A stretch of DNA of 64,000 nucleotides from Capniomyces stellatus (Eukaryota > Kickxellomycota > Harpellomycetes > Harpellales > Legeriomycetaceae): the NCBI GenBank assembly GCA_001661515.1, contig LUVW01000029.1:276594-340593 (forward strand), given 5' to 3'. The notes under the pieces are model-generated. The model did not search any database and was not told the DNA's origin. It saw only the letters and a list, made by a program, of their open reading frames with translations. Below are positions 12,401 to 23,633 of this stretch, piece after piece. Position numbers and translations under genes: made by a program. How positions within the stretch are numbered: position 1 is the first letter of the stretch; each line of letters opens with the position of its first letter.

Positions 12401-13115
12401 ACCCCACTTTTTCCACTATCTGTGCTGCCTCCTTCATCTTCTTGTCCATAAACAGCCCCACCACTCTTGTCCACTTCATACTGTACCTCTCCATTATCTG
12501 CCCCAACTCCCCCTCGCTTATCTCCATCCCTCCTGGCCCATTCTGCCTCAAATACTTTAGCCTCCCCGAGTTTCCCACATAATGCATAACCATCTGTTTA
12601 AGCCCAACTACCCTAACTAGCCACAAACCCCGCCTCACCTCCACCCTATACTTTACCAGCTCCTCCAAAACCGTATCCTCTTGGATCCCTTCTGGCATCT
12701 CTTTTAACAGCACACTCACATCTATCTGCGCATTCGCAAGACTCGCCATGAAGGCTCGTGTTTTATCTACCCTATTCTGCTTTACCCTCTTTTCATTTTC
12801 TATTTCCGCCTCTGAACTCTGCTTTCCGCTGTTCCCCCCTCCAGCCCCGCTACTCCGAACCTTTTCTCCTATCCTAACAAAATCCTCCACATTAATCATC
12901 CTATCCTTACCCAGATCTCTAAACCTCCAATTATACAACTGTTTCTGCATTCCAACCGCTCCATTCTTCTCTAACCGCTCCAAAACCCTCGAATCCTGCA
13001 GCCGATCCATTATTAATTTGTAAGACGACCCATACTCATTCTCAACTACCGCCTCGTCCAAAAGCCCATTTTGGATCGTGTACTTTGTAATATGCTTATC
13101 TCTTTCCAAATCCAT
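5376..13115 (-). CDS. MED12: Mediator complex subunit 12 (Srb8), very large, single exon
   Basis: One uninterrupted frame of 2579 residues. MED12 belongs to the dissociable CDK8 kinase module of Mediator, activates the cyclin C-CDK8 pair and mostly represses RNA polymerase II initiation in the nucleus. The Med12 signature lies at about residues 119-180 (FMASLANAQ, LLKEMPEGIQ, EVRRGLWLVRVVG), followed by a region around YSMKWTRVVGLFMDKK and YLMGILCAMYDEELVSQRH like the rest of the Med12 N-domain. Beyond about residue 900 the protein is a conserved-looking helical scaffold interrupted by low-complexity inserts: Asp/Glu near 10330-10380, (Ser-Ser-Ile)n at 9318-9411, Lys/Ala near 9060-9120, (Gly-Leu)n at 7576-7637, Asn/Ser/Thr toward the C-terminus. 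It is longer than most family members, largely because of these inserts. The coding strand is strongly purine-rich at the 5' end, which creates many long antisense frames. The start is the first ATG, just after an A/T-rich leader. Confidence 0.82.
7576..7637. repeat. Telomere-like (CCCTAA)n tract inside MED12
   Basis: The plus strand reads CCCATCCCC units, then repeated CCTAACCCTAATCCTAACCC units, four or more near-perfect CCCTAA in a row. On the coding strand this is TTAGGG-type repeat encoding alternating Gly-Leu and then Gly-Met. It is in frame (6-bp unit), so it does not disrupt the gene. Confidence 0.85.
9318..9411. repeat. 9-bp repeat (ACTACTAAT)n inside MED12
   Basis: About eight copies of a 9-bp unit followed by (ACT)n. 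On the coding strand it encodes a Ser-Ser-Ile polymer followed inward by a Ser run. The unit is a multiple of three, so length change keeps frame; it is likely polymorphic. Confidence 0.9.
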
Positions 13116-14345
13116 TTTATTCTCCTAAAAAAATTAAAAAAAAAAAAAAAGACGCGCCCAATCTCTACCGCTCCTCTTTACTCAATTCTGCTATTCTGGC
13201 CCTTTTAATAAAAATAAAAGTAAACAAAAGTAAAACTGTCTTCTTGTTGTTTGAATTCACTTGACATTTATTCTACCCTTTGTTTGTTTTCTTTACTATT
13301 ATACCCTTTTCGCTTTTGCTTTTTTTCTTTTCACTTTTGCTTCTTACTATATTTCTTCTCAATTTCGTCGAGTATTTTTGTTTCTTTTTCGCGTTATTAA
13401 AACATCTGATTCGATTATTTCACACTTTGGTTTTTAGAACAGGATATTTATTACACTGGTAGCAAATGCATATATACTCTGGCCCCTTTCTGCATCCAGA
13501 CTTGGCATAAACAACCTGATTTAATCTACTTTTGTTCGGTTTCGTTGAACCGATTTACTCTATTCTAGGCTGAAAATTTGTACCCCAATTTTTCAACAAT
13601 TTACTTTTATTTTCAAATTGAAATTGAAGTTGAGGTTGAAATTGAAATTGAAATTGAACTTGAACTTGAATTTGAAATTGAACTTGAAATGCTAATGTTT
13701 TTTCTTGAATATTTTTACCAATTCAAACAATTTACCTGCATTTTCCCCCATTCCTTTAATTGAAAAAATAAAACATTATATACTGCTAATGTAAATCCTA
13801 CATTCGCCATGGTTAACTGTAAACACCAATTAATTTCAAGCTAAAATCAAGTAACCGATCAAGTTGTACATGTTTACTTTTGGGTTTATCGTGTCTTTTA
13901 TTCCAACTATTCTTCCACATATCTGTCTCCACCAAACTCTTTAACCCAGCTCTACCACCGCCCATCTATCCAATTTACAAAACTACCACACATACTCGCT
14001 GCTTTTACCACTTTTACAGCTTTCCAAGCACCAACTTCGAGTCTATATGCCCAAATCTATACTCAAGCTTGATGAAACGCGATAGAGTTTGCCAATACAT
14101 TGTACAATACTTTGGCCTTTCCATTCCTTGTTAGCCGTGTTTCATTAACTTTACTTTTTACCTTTAACTTTACTTTTTAACTTTATACTCTATCTCATTA
14201 TAGTTAACTGTAAAAGTTGAAATCACTTTGTACTTGGCAAAGTACACAAACTTGAATACATAAATACATTAGAAGGGAAGACGAAAACAAAAACAAAAAG
14301 TAAAAAGTAAAACTAGAAATATATAGCCTTGCTATAGGCTACTCA
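13116..14345. other. Intergenic 1.2 kb with TTGAAA-type repeat
   Basis: This holds the upstream region of MED12 and the 3' flank of BLOC1S1. At 13615-13690 a 6-bp repeat of ATTGAA/CTTGAA units runs for about 75 bp. Frames across it (for example 13578-13763) are only the repeat translated. No other gene is seen; the frame 13880-14134 has no recognisable features. Confidence 0.6.
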
Positions 14346-14996
14346 CTATGTCTGTGATAACACCTGCCTTAAAGTCTCCGAAACCTCTGTCATTTCTTTC
14401 TCAACAACCTGAGCCCAATTCTCAAAATCGCCCATCTCTTTAAACGAACTCACGTATTTGTCCGACAGCTTGACCCATTTCTTTGTGCTGACATCCAGTT
14501 TTTTTGTCATCATTAAACAGTCCATGGACAATTGCTCTATTTTTCTCTGGTTTTCTAGCAGCTCCAGCAGCCTATTTACAAAAAAAAAAAAAGGAAAGAA
14601 TAGAAAACAAGGACAAAGACAAAAACTCCTTTAATACTTCAAAGTTATTCCTTGCCAGCAAGCTGGGTAGAGCAAGTAATGCTAACTTTAACCACAATGC
14701 TTTGCACCTGTTGCTACTTACTCTGCCGAAACACCTTCAGTTACATTAGCACTCAGATCTTTTACTGCTTCGCAGGCTCTGTTTCTTAATATCTCTATTC
14801 AACCAACCGTAAATGGATTTGCATAAAAAAATAAACACCAAAAAAAAACAAGAACAAAAAGAGACAAGTTTGTTGGTGAGAATGATACAAGAGTAGCTGG
14901 ATTCTGGGTTTTAAATGAAAATTTACCTATGTCATTCCTTTTCATCAACTGCCGGTTTTGATGCTCTCGGACTATGTCTGATAAATTTGTGCTCAT
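14346..14996 (-). CDS. BLOC1S1: BLOC-1 complex subunit 1 (GCN5L1) homologue
   Basis: Three exons on the minus strand: 14996-14927, 14794-14722, 14571-14346 (phases 1 and 2, all GT-AG), giving 122 residues, the usual length for BLOC1S1 (about 125). The protein reads MSTNLSDIVREHQ (compare MLSRLLKEHQ), then RNRACEAVKDLSANVTEGV, then LLENQRKIEQLSMD, and finally the family hallmark KEMGDFENWAQVVEKEM (human KEIGDVENWARSIELDM). BLOC1S1 is a small helical coiled-coil protein. In animals it sits in BLOC-1 and BORC, acting in endosome and lysosome sorting and positioning; in fungi a reduced BLOC-1 acts on endosomes. Mitochondrial acetylation roles have also been proposed for the animal protein. It lies between MED12 and eL19, all on the minus strand, with no sign of co-transcription. 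The frame is too split by introns to show as one open frame. Confidence 0.85.
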
Positions 14997-15475
14997 CTTC
15001 AACAAAGGCAATGAAGCATAAATCAATGGCAGCTGTATTTCGGCTTTGGTTGTACTGTGATACAAACGAGTGTGTGTAAAGTGTTAGGATCGAGAAGTAG
15101 GCGGGAGTTAAAGTTAAAAGGTGCAAAGTATAAAATTGAAGTTTGGATTGTTATAGTCTGAATTAAGTACAGTAAAATATTAAAGCAAAACACACCCCAA
15201 AGGTGGAAGTGAAGGAGAAAGGGAAGAAAAAAAGTTTGACAGAAAACACTTGTATTTTAAAACTAAAACCGACTGAATTTCAAGAGTAAACAAGTAAATA
15301 AAAGTAAAGCAGAATAGTAGAATAGTAGAGTAGTAGAGAACAGTAGTTTGATGTAATAAGTTTAGAATTTTATTAGCAATAATAGATTATTACAAATAGT
15401 AGAATTAAAAAAAAATAAAATAAACTAAAATGTATAAACTATTTAATTATAACTATTTATTTATTTAATTTTCAT
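14997..15475. other. Intergenic AT-rich spacer
   Basis: This holds the upstream region of BLOC1S1 and the 3' flank of eL19. It contains AGTAGAATAGTAGAGTAGTAG repeats near 15314-15340 and A/T runs. No gene is seen. Confidence 0.55.
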
Positions 15476-16791
15476 TTAATCCCTGGCATCAAGAATTGCT
15501 TCCTTCTTGGCAGCAACGCGTTGAGAGCGACGCTCACGAGCAGCCTTGTTGCGGAGACGATGGGCCTCAGCTTGGTCAGAAAGCAACTTAGCACGGACCT
15601 TTTCGGCCTTGGCCTTGTGAATATATTCCATCAACACACGCTTGTTCTTGAAGACGTTACCCTTTGACTTGAGGTAAAGGACGTGGTACAAGTGTCTATC
15701 GATTTTGCCTTGTTCGCGGTATTTGGCAAGCATGCGACGGAGGACACGCATACGTCTCATCCACAAAACTTGTGTTGGCATACGGGCATCAGCTGTACCT
15801 TGACGCTTACCAGTTCCGGTGTGACGACCAAGACGCTTGGCAATAGCTCTTTCACGGACACGGAAGCGTGAGTGCATAACTTGTGGCTTCTTGAAAACCA
15901 AACCATTCTTGATCAGTTTTCTGATGTTTTGGCCTATCAAATCAACCATCGCATAAAAAGATCCAATACCATATTAGTACAAATCAAGTAATTCTCGACT
16001 ACTGCTTATTCATCCCTTTTAAAAGGGCACAGTAAAATATCTCCCCATATATCTCTCTCATTATCTCTCTTTGACTACAAAGCTGCCTAGTCAACTTTGC
16101 AGTTATATTGACCAGCCCGCTTTAAAGCCACTCAAAAACAACCAATGTCAAAACTAAGGCTAAGTTAAGGCTAGAGCGAGTCAAATCAAATCAAAGAAAG
16201 CTTCCCCACACCGAAATAAATATCTCTATTATTTTTCATCGCTAGAAATATCTTTATTTAATACTTACGAGAGTTGGCTGTGGCAATCTCGGTGACCTCG
16301 TTAGGATCCAACCAGACCTTGCGCTTTCCGCACTTGAGTACTGAAGCTGCGATACGTTTTTGACTTGAAAGATTTGCCCTAAAAATCATTTAACCAAGGT
16401 TTTATTGTATTTTTCATTTACCTAGCTCTATATATTCTTGATCAACCTCCTTATTGCTGATTTCTTCCTTTCACAACCCGATATCCTCGCCAAACAAACT
16501 GTATTATAAAAACAGTTTCTTTTTTTTCAGCCAAACATTCAATACTATCTTAAAAGCAAGGCACAACTTTTGCACAAAACAACAAAACCTTTAAAAAAAA
16601 GTAAACCATTTGTTTTTTTTTGTTTATTTTTTAGATTCAGATGATCCAAGCCACCCTTTTCTTTTTTTCTCTTTTTTTTCTACATCTTGCTCAAGATCTT
16701 GTGCTTTAGCTCGTATTTACTCTGTCGTTATAGCCTCTACTCAGACCTCTACTAATATCTAGTTGCTTTAAGTATATATAGATTCTTACAT
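15476..16791 (-). CDS. RPL19: Large ribosomal subunit protein eL19
   Basis: Proposed exons: 16791-16790 (only AT of the start codon), 16378-16269 and 15933-15476, giving exactly 190 codons including stop (189 residues, the family norm). eL19 is a basic protein of the cytosolic 60S subunit that contacts the small subunit through its long C-terminal helix. Family landmarks are [81 protein letters not shown] and a charged C-terminal helix. Exons 2 and 3 are secure. Exon 1 is inferred: exon 2 opens with G GCA AAT right after an AG, so the ATG must be split. The sequence AAAAT followed by GTAAGAATC at 16794-16781 fits as exon-1 end plus donor. An ATG at 15949 (MVDLIG) lies in the second intron and is not the start. 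Long introns near the 5' end are common in fungal ribosomal protein genes. Confidence 0.9.
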
Positions 16792-19700
16792 TTTATAATT
16801 TCAATTTCTAATCGGCGTTGGTATCCCTTTTTTTGCCAAATATAATATGAGAAGAGAGAGTAACAATTTTATTAGTTATTTGCTACTAAAGCTTGTAAAA
16901 AAATTCAATAAAAATTTTTTTTTTATAAAACGAACAATTTCGCTAAATTTTTTTACTTTTTATTCAAACTGTATCGTCAATTCTTACGCTAACTGATTCG
17001 CTAATTTCCTTTATTTAAAAAAAATTTAAACTCGAAAAAAAATAAAATTGAAATACATATTTTTTTCCATTATTTCCATTTCTCCCCCCCCCTACATTTA
17101 ACCAGGATTTATTTCAACTTTCTACCAAGCTTGTAATTTTAATATCTTTATTCTGGGAACAACAACCAAAATCGCTCCAACTGTTCCCACAATCCCAAAC
17201 ATTTGTGTCAAAGGTTTTTGGACTTTGGTGCATTTTTGTTGTCTTTTTTTTTTTCTCCCATTATCTTTTTCTTTGAGTTACAGCGACGCATTTATTTGGC
17301 TGGAGGCCTGAAATATCCTCTGCTTTATCTGCGCAACCATTTTCGTTTTCTTTCTACATTTTTTTTCTCCTAATTTTCATTTGCTGTTTCGACCAAGTTA
17401 CTATATTCTTTCAACTAGTTTTGTCTCTTTTTCCTCTTTACAAAGCACTATTATGTTGAGTTCATTATTTAAAAGGCCAATTGTGTTTAGCCATACTATT
17501 TTTGTTCTTTTTTTTTATGTAATTCAGTTTCGTTTTTGAATCAAAATATCAATTAAACATCAAGTTGGTTTGTTACAAAAAAATCACCCTACACACATTA
17601 TCTCAATGTTGTTTATTAGATCTTCAATGCGCAGCTATTGGGCATATTTGGCTTTATCGCTATATTGATTTCCCTCCCATTTATTAATCTTTACTTTGTT
17701 GTCAATCATTTGCTGCCTTAATCGGCCATCGTAGCTATGCTATTGGGTTTCTAATTTAAAATGTAGCAACAACTGCTTTAGTTATTTTCTGAATTGATTC
17801 AAATGCGACTTTATTTATTTACTTTCTGAATCGATATTGTACCGATATTTTAATTTCTGTATTTATTTACTTTTAATGAAAAAGAGTTTTATGCTGAAAT
17901 TCCCGAAACAAAACGGCGCTAAAAGATGTTATCCCAGTGTTTTAGGCAGCATTACCTAAGCCTGAAGCCCAGGTTCTCATTTTGTTGAAACTGGACCCTT
18001 TTTAAAGGTTTCTTTATTGAATTTAAGTTTCAAATTTTTATTTCACCAAGTAATATACACACAGCCTAGGTTAAACATCTACTGTTTGATTATTGCGTCC
18101 ATACTGCACACATTTCTGTTTTTTTACCTTAGCAGTGCTACTAATTAAAATACAACGCTTAATCTCAAAAATACCACAAGTATCACGAGTTATTAACACG
18201 CATGTTCTTAACTGCTACTACACTCTAGTGTCGTTTGTAGATTGTGCCACTCTGAATATAATAAATTATCCATTATACATTATACATTATACATTATCCT
18301 TTATCCTTTATACATTATACATTATACATTGTCCAATATATATCTTTTATTGAAATTTATTAACATGAACGCATTATCCAATATTTTATTAGTATTGTAC
18401 TATTACTTTTTCCTTCTTTTCCGTGTAAATTTGGTTTAGGTTTTAATTAAATCCACACTTGGGATTTGCCTATTACCGGCGCCACTGTTTGATCAGCGCT
18501 TTTAAAGTATTAGCGGCTTCGATTCATGATTGTTTGGCCCATAAAATACTCAAATCACACAAACACGAGTTGACTATCATTTCTACAATATTCATACCCA
18601 ATAATTAATCCGTCTTGGTTTCAATTATTGGCCTAAATCCAATTTGTTCTTTAGTTGTTGAGACCGATGGTTTGTGTAGTGATAGAGATAGTGATAGTCA
18701 AGGTGATAAAGCGAATCCCTAGCTTAAAGTTTGGACCTCGCGAACAAGTATCGGTGTGTATTATGTTTATAAAAAGTAAAATGATAGAAATATTGTGCTA
18801 TAATTTGTTTCAACTGCTTTAAACGGTACATGTATGCACGGTTTTTTTTAGAATTATTTGGCCTTTTCAAACATTAAAACACAGATATCAATTTATACTA
18901 AAGTTGTATACTTCACACGATACTATAGTCAGCTACTTGTTGTTACTGCCAAACATTAACCGAAAGGTAGGGGGGGGGTACCAGTTAATCATAATGGACA
19001 TGAAGATAAACGATTCAAATAAAAAAGGAAGCTTTTGAGTGAAAGTGTTGTTAGTAGAGGTGATCCAACACTCAAAATACAACTTTGACATGTATTATTT
19101 ACTGAAAGTACTAATTGCAGTTTAAAGTGTGTTTGGTAACTTCATTAATTTACTTTACTTGAGACTAATAGTTCAAGATTGGTTGCGTTTAAGGCGCAGA
19201 GAGATTATCAAGGATCTATTGGTATAACTCGGGTCGAATCGTTAAAATAAGTAATACACACAGGACAAATGTTTGTTTACTTTACCAAAACGCCTTCAAA
19301 AACTGTCAAAAATCAAAGTGTTTTAATACGCACCAATATGCACATCAGTTCAATTAAAATTAAAAACCGAAACTCTAATGCGGTAATGGTGTTTTTATTA
19401 ATATCGATGTTGATGTTGATGTTGATTCTGGCAATGGTGATGGCAATGGTACTTGTTTGTATATTCATATTAAGGAGCTAGTATTGTTAAAATTGACATT
19501 AACATCGAAGTTAATATTGGTAAAATTTAGTGATACTTGAACTATACGAGCCATACTATTTCTAATAAATACTAGACGCGATATCATTTTTATCTCTTGT
19601 CGATTTTTAACAAGATTTAAATATAAACAACATATTTTTAACTGATAGCAATTCATTGTTAACTTTAATATAGCGAGACGTGCTAGAATAGCATATATCC

Positions 19701-19914
19701 AAACATTGTTTATTTTTATTTTTATAAAACTCTTTCAGTCACTTTAATCTCAAAGTAAAACTCAGATTTAGTATTCACACGGTTATATTGACTTGGGTGG
19801 GCATTTAATACAGCAGCTAAAAGAAAAGCTATGTTATAACATCGATCACAAAAGATAAAAAAGTAAAAAATACAACTACAACTACAACTTCAGTATATAG
19901 ACCGTCGATAAACC
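16792..19914. other. Gene-poor interval of 3.1 kb
   Basis: No recognisable coding sequence in any frame. It contains the divergent promoters of eL19 and of the first receptor-like gene, many T-runs, a C9-10 run near 17085 and a G9 run near 18970. A tandem ATTATAC-type repeat lies at 18265-18331, and a shortened copy of the dispersed element (CTTTTATTGAAAT, 18344-18356) lies beside it. The 86-residue frame at 18093-18353 is mostly repeat translated. Several kilobases of non-coding DNA here is unusual for the window. Confidence 0.5.
18265..18331. repeat. 7-bp tandem repeat, ATTATAC type
   Basis: Repeated CATTATA units with a few CCTTTAT variants, about nine copies. It is non-coding. Confidence 0.85.
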
Positions 19915-22319
19915 ATGGTTACGGTACGCAAAACCTTTGCGCATTATTTTATGCTTACGGCTTTTGGACTGTACCTCGCAACATCAATGTTAATGTTCAT
20001 TCTGGCCACGCTGATCAGAATAAAGTTTCCAAAGCAATCAAGAATCACGCAAATCAATCACTCGCCTTACATTGCACTTTGTGATATGGGCGTAGCATTT
20101 GTGTTGATATTCTGGTATCTCACAGATCTGTCTCAGCTTTCGGTATTCGAAACAAAGTTGACACTGTTTCTATTCTTTATGCTGCCTATGTTTTATGTGT
20201 TTCTATTGTCGACAATATCGTTGGATCTACAGTTGGCATTTGTGTACCAAGTCAAAAAATTCAAATCACTGAGACAGTACTATGTTCCGATCACATTCTT
20301 TTGCGCAGTAATCATAATAGCACCGCTGTCTGCAGGAAGACTGATGGTCAATTACGACAATACGAGGGTGCTGATTGTGTTTGGGTCACCCACAGTTGAT
20401 ATGATAGTAGAAATTGTACTGAAAATACTGCCTTACTCTCTGAATATATTATATTGCTTTGTTGTTTTGATCCAGCTCGCCGGAAAGCTGCTATTTAACC
20501 AAGAGTTCTACTACAATCTACAAAAAAAGTATGGCAGAACTTTAAAATCCGAAAGTTATATCATTGAAAACGGCCCGATTACCACCAAAGGCAAAGGCAG
20601 CTTTGCTAAAAGCACATTGAACAGAATAAAAAGTATCAACAGACACAACGGGAAATCTTCAAAGCAATCAGCACTCGGTGATCTAGTCAATATAGACGGC
20701 GGTTCGGAAAAATATCTCAACACACCCATCATGGGAGAGGACAGAGGTAGTGTAAATAACAAAAGTGAAAGTAGTTCCAAGCGTGTATCGCCTATGAAAA
20801 AGTTGTCTATAAGAGATATTGATGTTCAGCCAAACCTAAACTCGGCATCAGAACAGCTGAAACTAAAGGAGAACGAGAGAAAGGCAAAGTGGTTGATATT
20901 AAGGCTGTCACTATTCCCAATTGTGCCATTGATTACACAGCTGTGGCAGAGAATTGACATGTTTTTGTTTGGAGTAAGAGTGAGTTTTTTGGATAGGGGA
21001 AGCGGCACTTACGAAAACGTAGATTCACAAGACATAACTATATATTTCCTACTTTGCATGCAGGGTCCATTAAACCTGATGATTTTTCTGCTAAACCCAA
21101 CAGTTTTTGCCTCGCTAAAGCTGCTGCTCAGGCAGTTTCAAAATTTAGATTTAGGAAGAGGCAAAAGTAGTAGAAAGTATTCTGACTTTGACTTTAAAAT
21201 GGATGACCAGGAACTAACAGTGTCCAATGACCTCAAGGATGCCGATAAATCGTTTATATCGATAAATGTTGAGGCTGGCGAAGGCGGGCTTGGAAACAGC
21301 CCCAGCAAAAAAAATGGCAGCGGAGACTACAGTTTAAAAAGTTTTAAAAAAAGCAACATCAGTAGTTCTGCGTCTGGCTCCACCGAAATGCCTCTTGGCG
21401 GGAAAGAGAGTGCTACTGGCGGCGAAAAAACCACTGGCTATACAAGCAGCAAGAGCAGTAATACAAGCAGCAATTCTGGAAACGACTTTAATGTAAATGT
21501 TGGTCCTGGTAAAGAAAAAGACGAAAGTTTAAATGGGAGTATGGGTTTCTCTAGTAATAGCTTAAAGAAAGATAAGGAGCGCACGGATAGTGGAAATAAA
21601 ACAGCAGAAGAAATAGTGTTGTGGTCTATTATCGGAGATCAAAAAGAGGAGAAAACCGGGGAAGGGAGTAAGAACAGAACCAAGCCAAAAGACAAAAGCA
21701 AAGACAAGTCAAACATACTAGAGAAATTGATTCAAAACAAGAACATAATGGGTCTTAATTTTAACGCAAAAAAGACCGACAAGCAGCCTGATGTACTGAA
21801 CGACTATGAGATCCACCTGGACGAGGACTTTGCAGAAGTCAGCAAAAGCAGCAACGCACTAGAGATACTCAGAGTTGATACCTATAAAGACGAACAAGAC
21901 TCAAGTGATCTCGGGAAGAATAATTTTAGGCCCTTAAGTAAGTGAAAAGCATTTATGTACAGACACTAAAAAGACCAGAGCCAGAGTTAGAACCTGTGTC
22001 AAAACAGAGGGAGGGACTGGATAGACATAGCTGGTGTGAGAGGGAGGGGGTCCCTCCCCCCCCCCCCCCCCCCCCNNNNNNNNNNNCCCCCCCCCCCCCC
22101 CCCCCCACAAATAACGTGAATTATGCTTAGGTTTAGCACCAAACTTTGAATGAACAAGCCTTGCGAATCTAAATTCGTAATTGTGTGCAAGTAATTATGA
22201 TTAATTGTGTTTATTGTACTAATCATTGTTATTTTGTGGGCATAGGTGACGGTGATGGGCTAAATATAGAATCGGAGTCGATTCCTCCCCCACCTTGGTC
22301 GCATAAATGGAGTGATTAA
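19915..22319 (+). CDS. Seven-helix receptor-like membrane protein, copy 1 of a tandem pair
   Basis: Exons 19915-21937 and 22246-22319 (phase 1, GTAAGT...TAG), 698 residues. The N-terminal 195 residues contain five strongly hydrophobic segments (about 11-35, 52-72, 80-110, 122-145, 166-193). A long polar loop of about 130 residues follows, then two more helices (about 322-345 and 370-395), then a 300-residue low-complexity tail. TM6 carries FPIVPLITQLWQRIDMF and TM7 carries GPLNLMIFLLNPTVFASLK, an NP motif placed like the NPxxY of GPCRs. Overall layout resembles cAMP-receptor/Git3-like fungal receptors, but I recognise no characterised orthologue. Segments shared with copy 2 include RIKFPKQSRITQINHSPY, SLDLQLAF and, in the tail, EIVLWSI. 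The final exon encodes SDGDGLNIESESIPPPPWSH and a few more residues. The intron holds the poly-C assembly gap. Receptor function, ligand and G-protein coupling are inference. Confidence 0.75.
22056..22106. other. Poly-C tract with assembly gap (N run) in receptor-1 intron
   Basis: C at 22056-22075, eleven N at 22076-22086, C at 22087-22106. The true tract length is unknown. It lies wholly inside the intron 21938-22245, so the coding frame is unaffected. Confidence 0.95.
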
Positions 22320-23633
22320 TAGTGATTATTTGTTACCCAACTAGGCCCTTGACCCCAAATTAAACGCAACAACCTTTTTATATCCATTGGTTTGTATGTC
22401 ACAATATACCAGTGGCACTGCTTATTCTAAGCATTCCAATCTTAATCAAACAAACAAGCAAACAAACGAACAAGTAGAAAGAAAAACAGGTAAACAAGTA
22501 AACAGGTAAACAAATCAGTAAATCAATAAATCATTAAATCAATAAATCAATAAATCAATAACAACGATGGAAATAACCGAATTACTGAAAGAATTTAATT
22601 AAAAAAAAGTCTGGCAATATAAACAGAAATGCTACATTTTTTTTCTGTTGTGAACGGTGTCTTATTGAATTTATGCTTGCAACTGTTGAAACCAATAGTT
22701 ACAGCATCGCATTGGTTTTAGTTCCAGTCTAATGAATATTATTTCTTGTTTAGAACAAGCTCTGACCAAACTCCAAACGCAGGGCCAAAAATAAATAAAA
22801 CTCCAAATACAGTGCCAAAAGTAAACCAAAGTCGAGGCTGGTCCAAAGACATTAATAGTATATTTTATTAGTCACCAAAGTTATACTCGCCTATATTTGT
22901 TAACCGCTGTGGTTGTCAGTGTTTATCAATAAGCTTTTGGTGCCAATAGGCACCAGAAGCAATGTCCATAAAGCAGCTTTTAGAAGAATCGCTGTCACGC
23001 AAAGCTTTTGTTTATAGTCATTGTTTCTAATATCTTTTTAAAGGCTTATATTTAATAAAACAACAAGAGAAGTAAGACTAAACAAACAAATAGTATATAC
23101 CACAAGTATATGCCAGTAATATAGCAGAAAAAGTATTAGCGCTGAACTAGCTTTTCAAAGTGACGACTGAACAAGTTGTCCAAATAAATAACCTGTATCA
23201 GGGCCAATTTTCAGATTTTCAACCAACTACAAACGTTTTTATTTGATCACTCGTCCATCTCTTCAGTTTCTGGCATTGATCTTTATAACATATATTTTTC
23301 AACGCAAAGTCATATATATTATATTATACTTAGTATTAGAGAAAGCATTATTATACCAAAGTAGCCAAACATAAGTGACAGCATATAACAACTTGCGCAA
23401 GAAATAGACTAGGGAGCAATTCGTGTGTATTGTGGATTATACCAAAAGTTGCAATATTTGCAGTATTTTACTACCAACCAAAAGAAACAAAACATTTCAA
23501 TAAAAAAAAAGAAACAAAACAGCAATCTAAAAATTAAAACCAAGATCAAGTAAAGAGGAAAAAAATTAGAGGAATAAAGTCAATTACCAAAAATAAAAAG
23601 AATAGAGCCAAAAATAAGAAAAGAGAAAGGAAG
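22320..23633. other. Intergenic region between the two receptor-like genes
   Basis: 1.3 kb with no coding sequence recognised. It has AATCAATAA-type repeats at about 22515-22562 and AAACAAGCAAACAAACGAAC near 22449. The region from about 23300 is A-rich and is the probable promoter and leader of copy 2. Confidence 0.55.
23494..23507 (+). promoter_or_regulatory. 14-mer ATTTCAATAAAAAA upstream of receptor copy 2
   Basis: Exact copy in the same direction as the gene, ending 126 bp before the ATG at 23634. This is the closest to a start codon of the nine copies. Confidence 0.45.

Noticed and set aside
8500..12582. Several plus-strand frames of 90-267 codons inside MED12
   Set aside because: They are antisense shadows of the purine-rich MED12 coding strand; products are Pro/Ser/Leu-rich without domains.
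13578..13763. Glu/Leu repeat frame
   Set aside because: Translation of the ATTGAA simple repeat.
15934..15949. eL19 start at MVDLIG
   Set aside because: These codons are intron; the acceptor TAG at 15936-15934 joins NSR to QNIRKL as in all eL19 proteins.
18093..18353. 86-codon hydrophobic plus-strand frame
   Set aside because: Half of it is the ATTATAC tandem repeat translated; no start context or homology.
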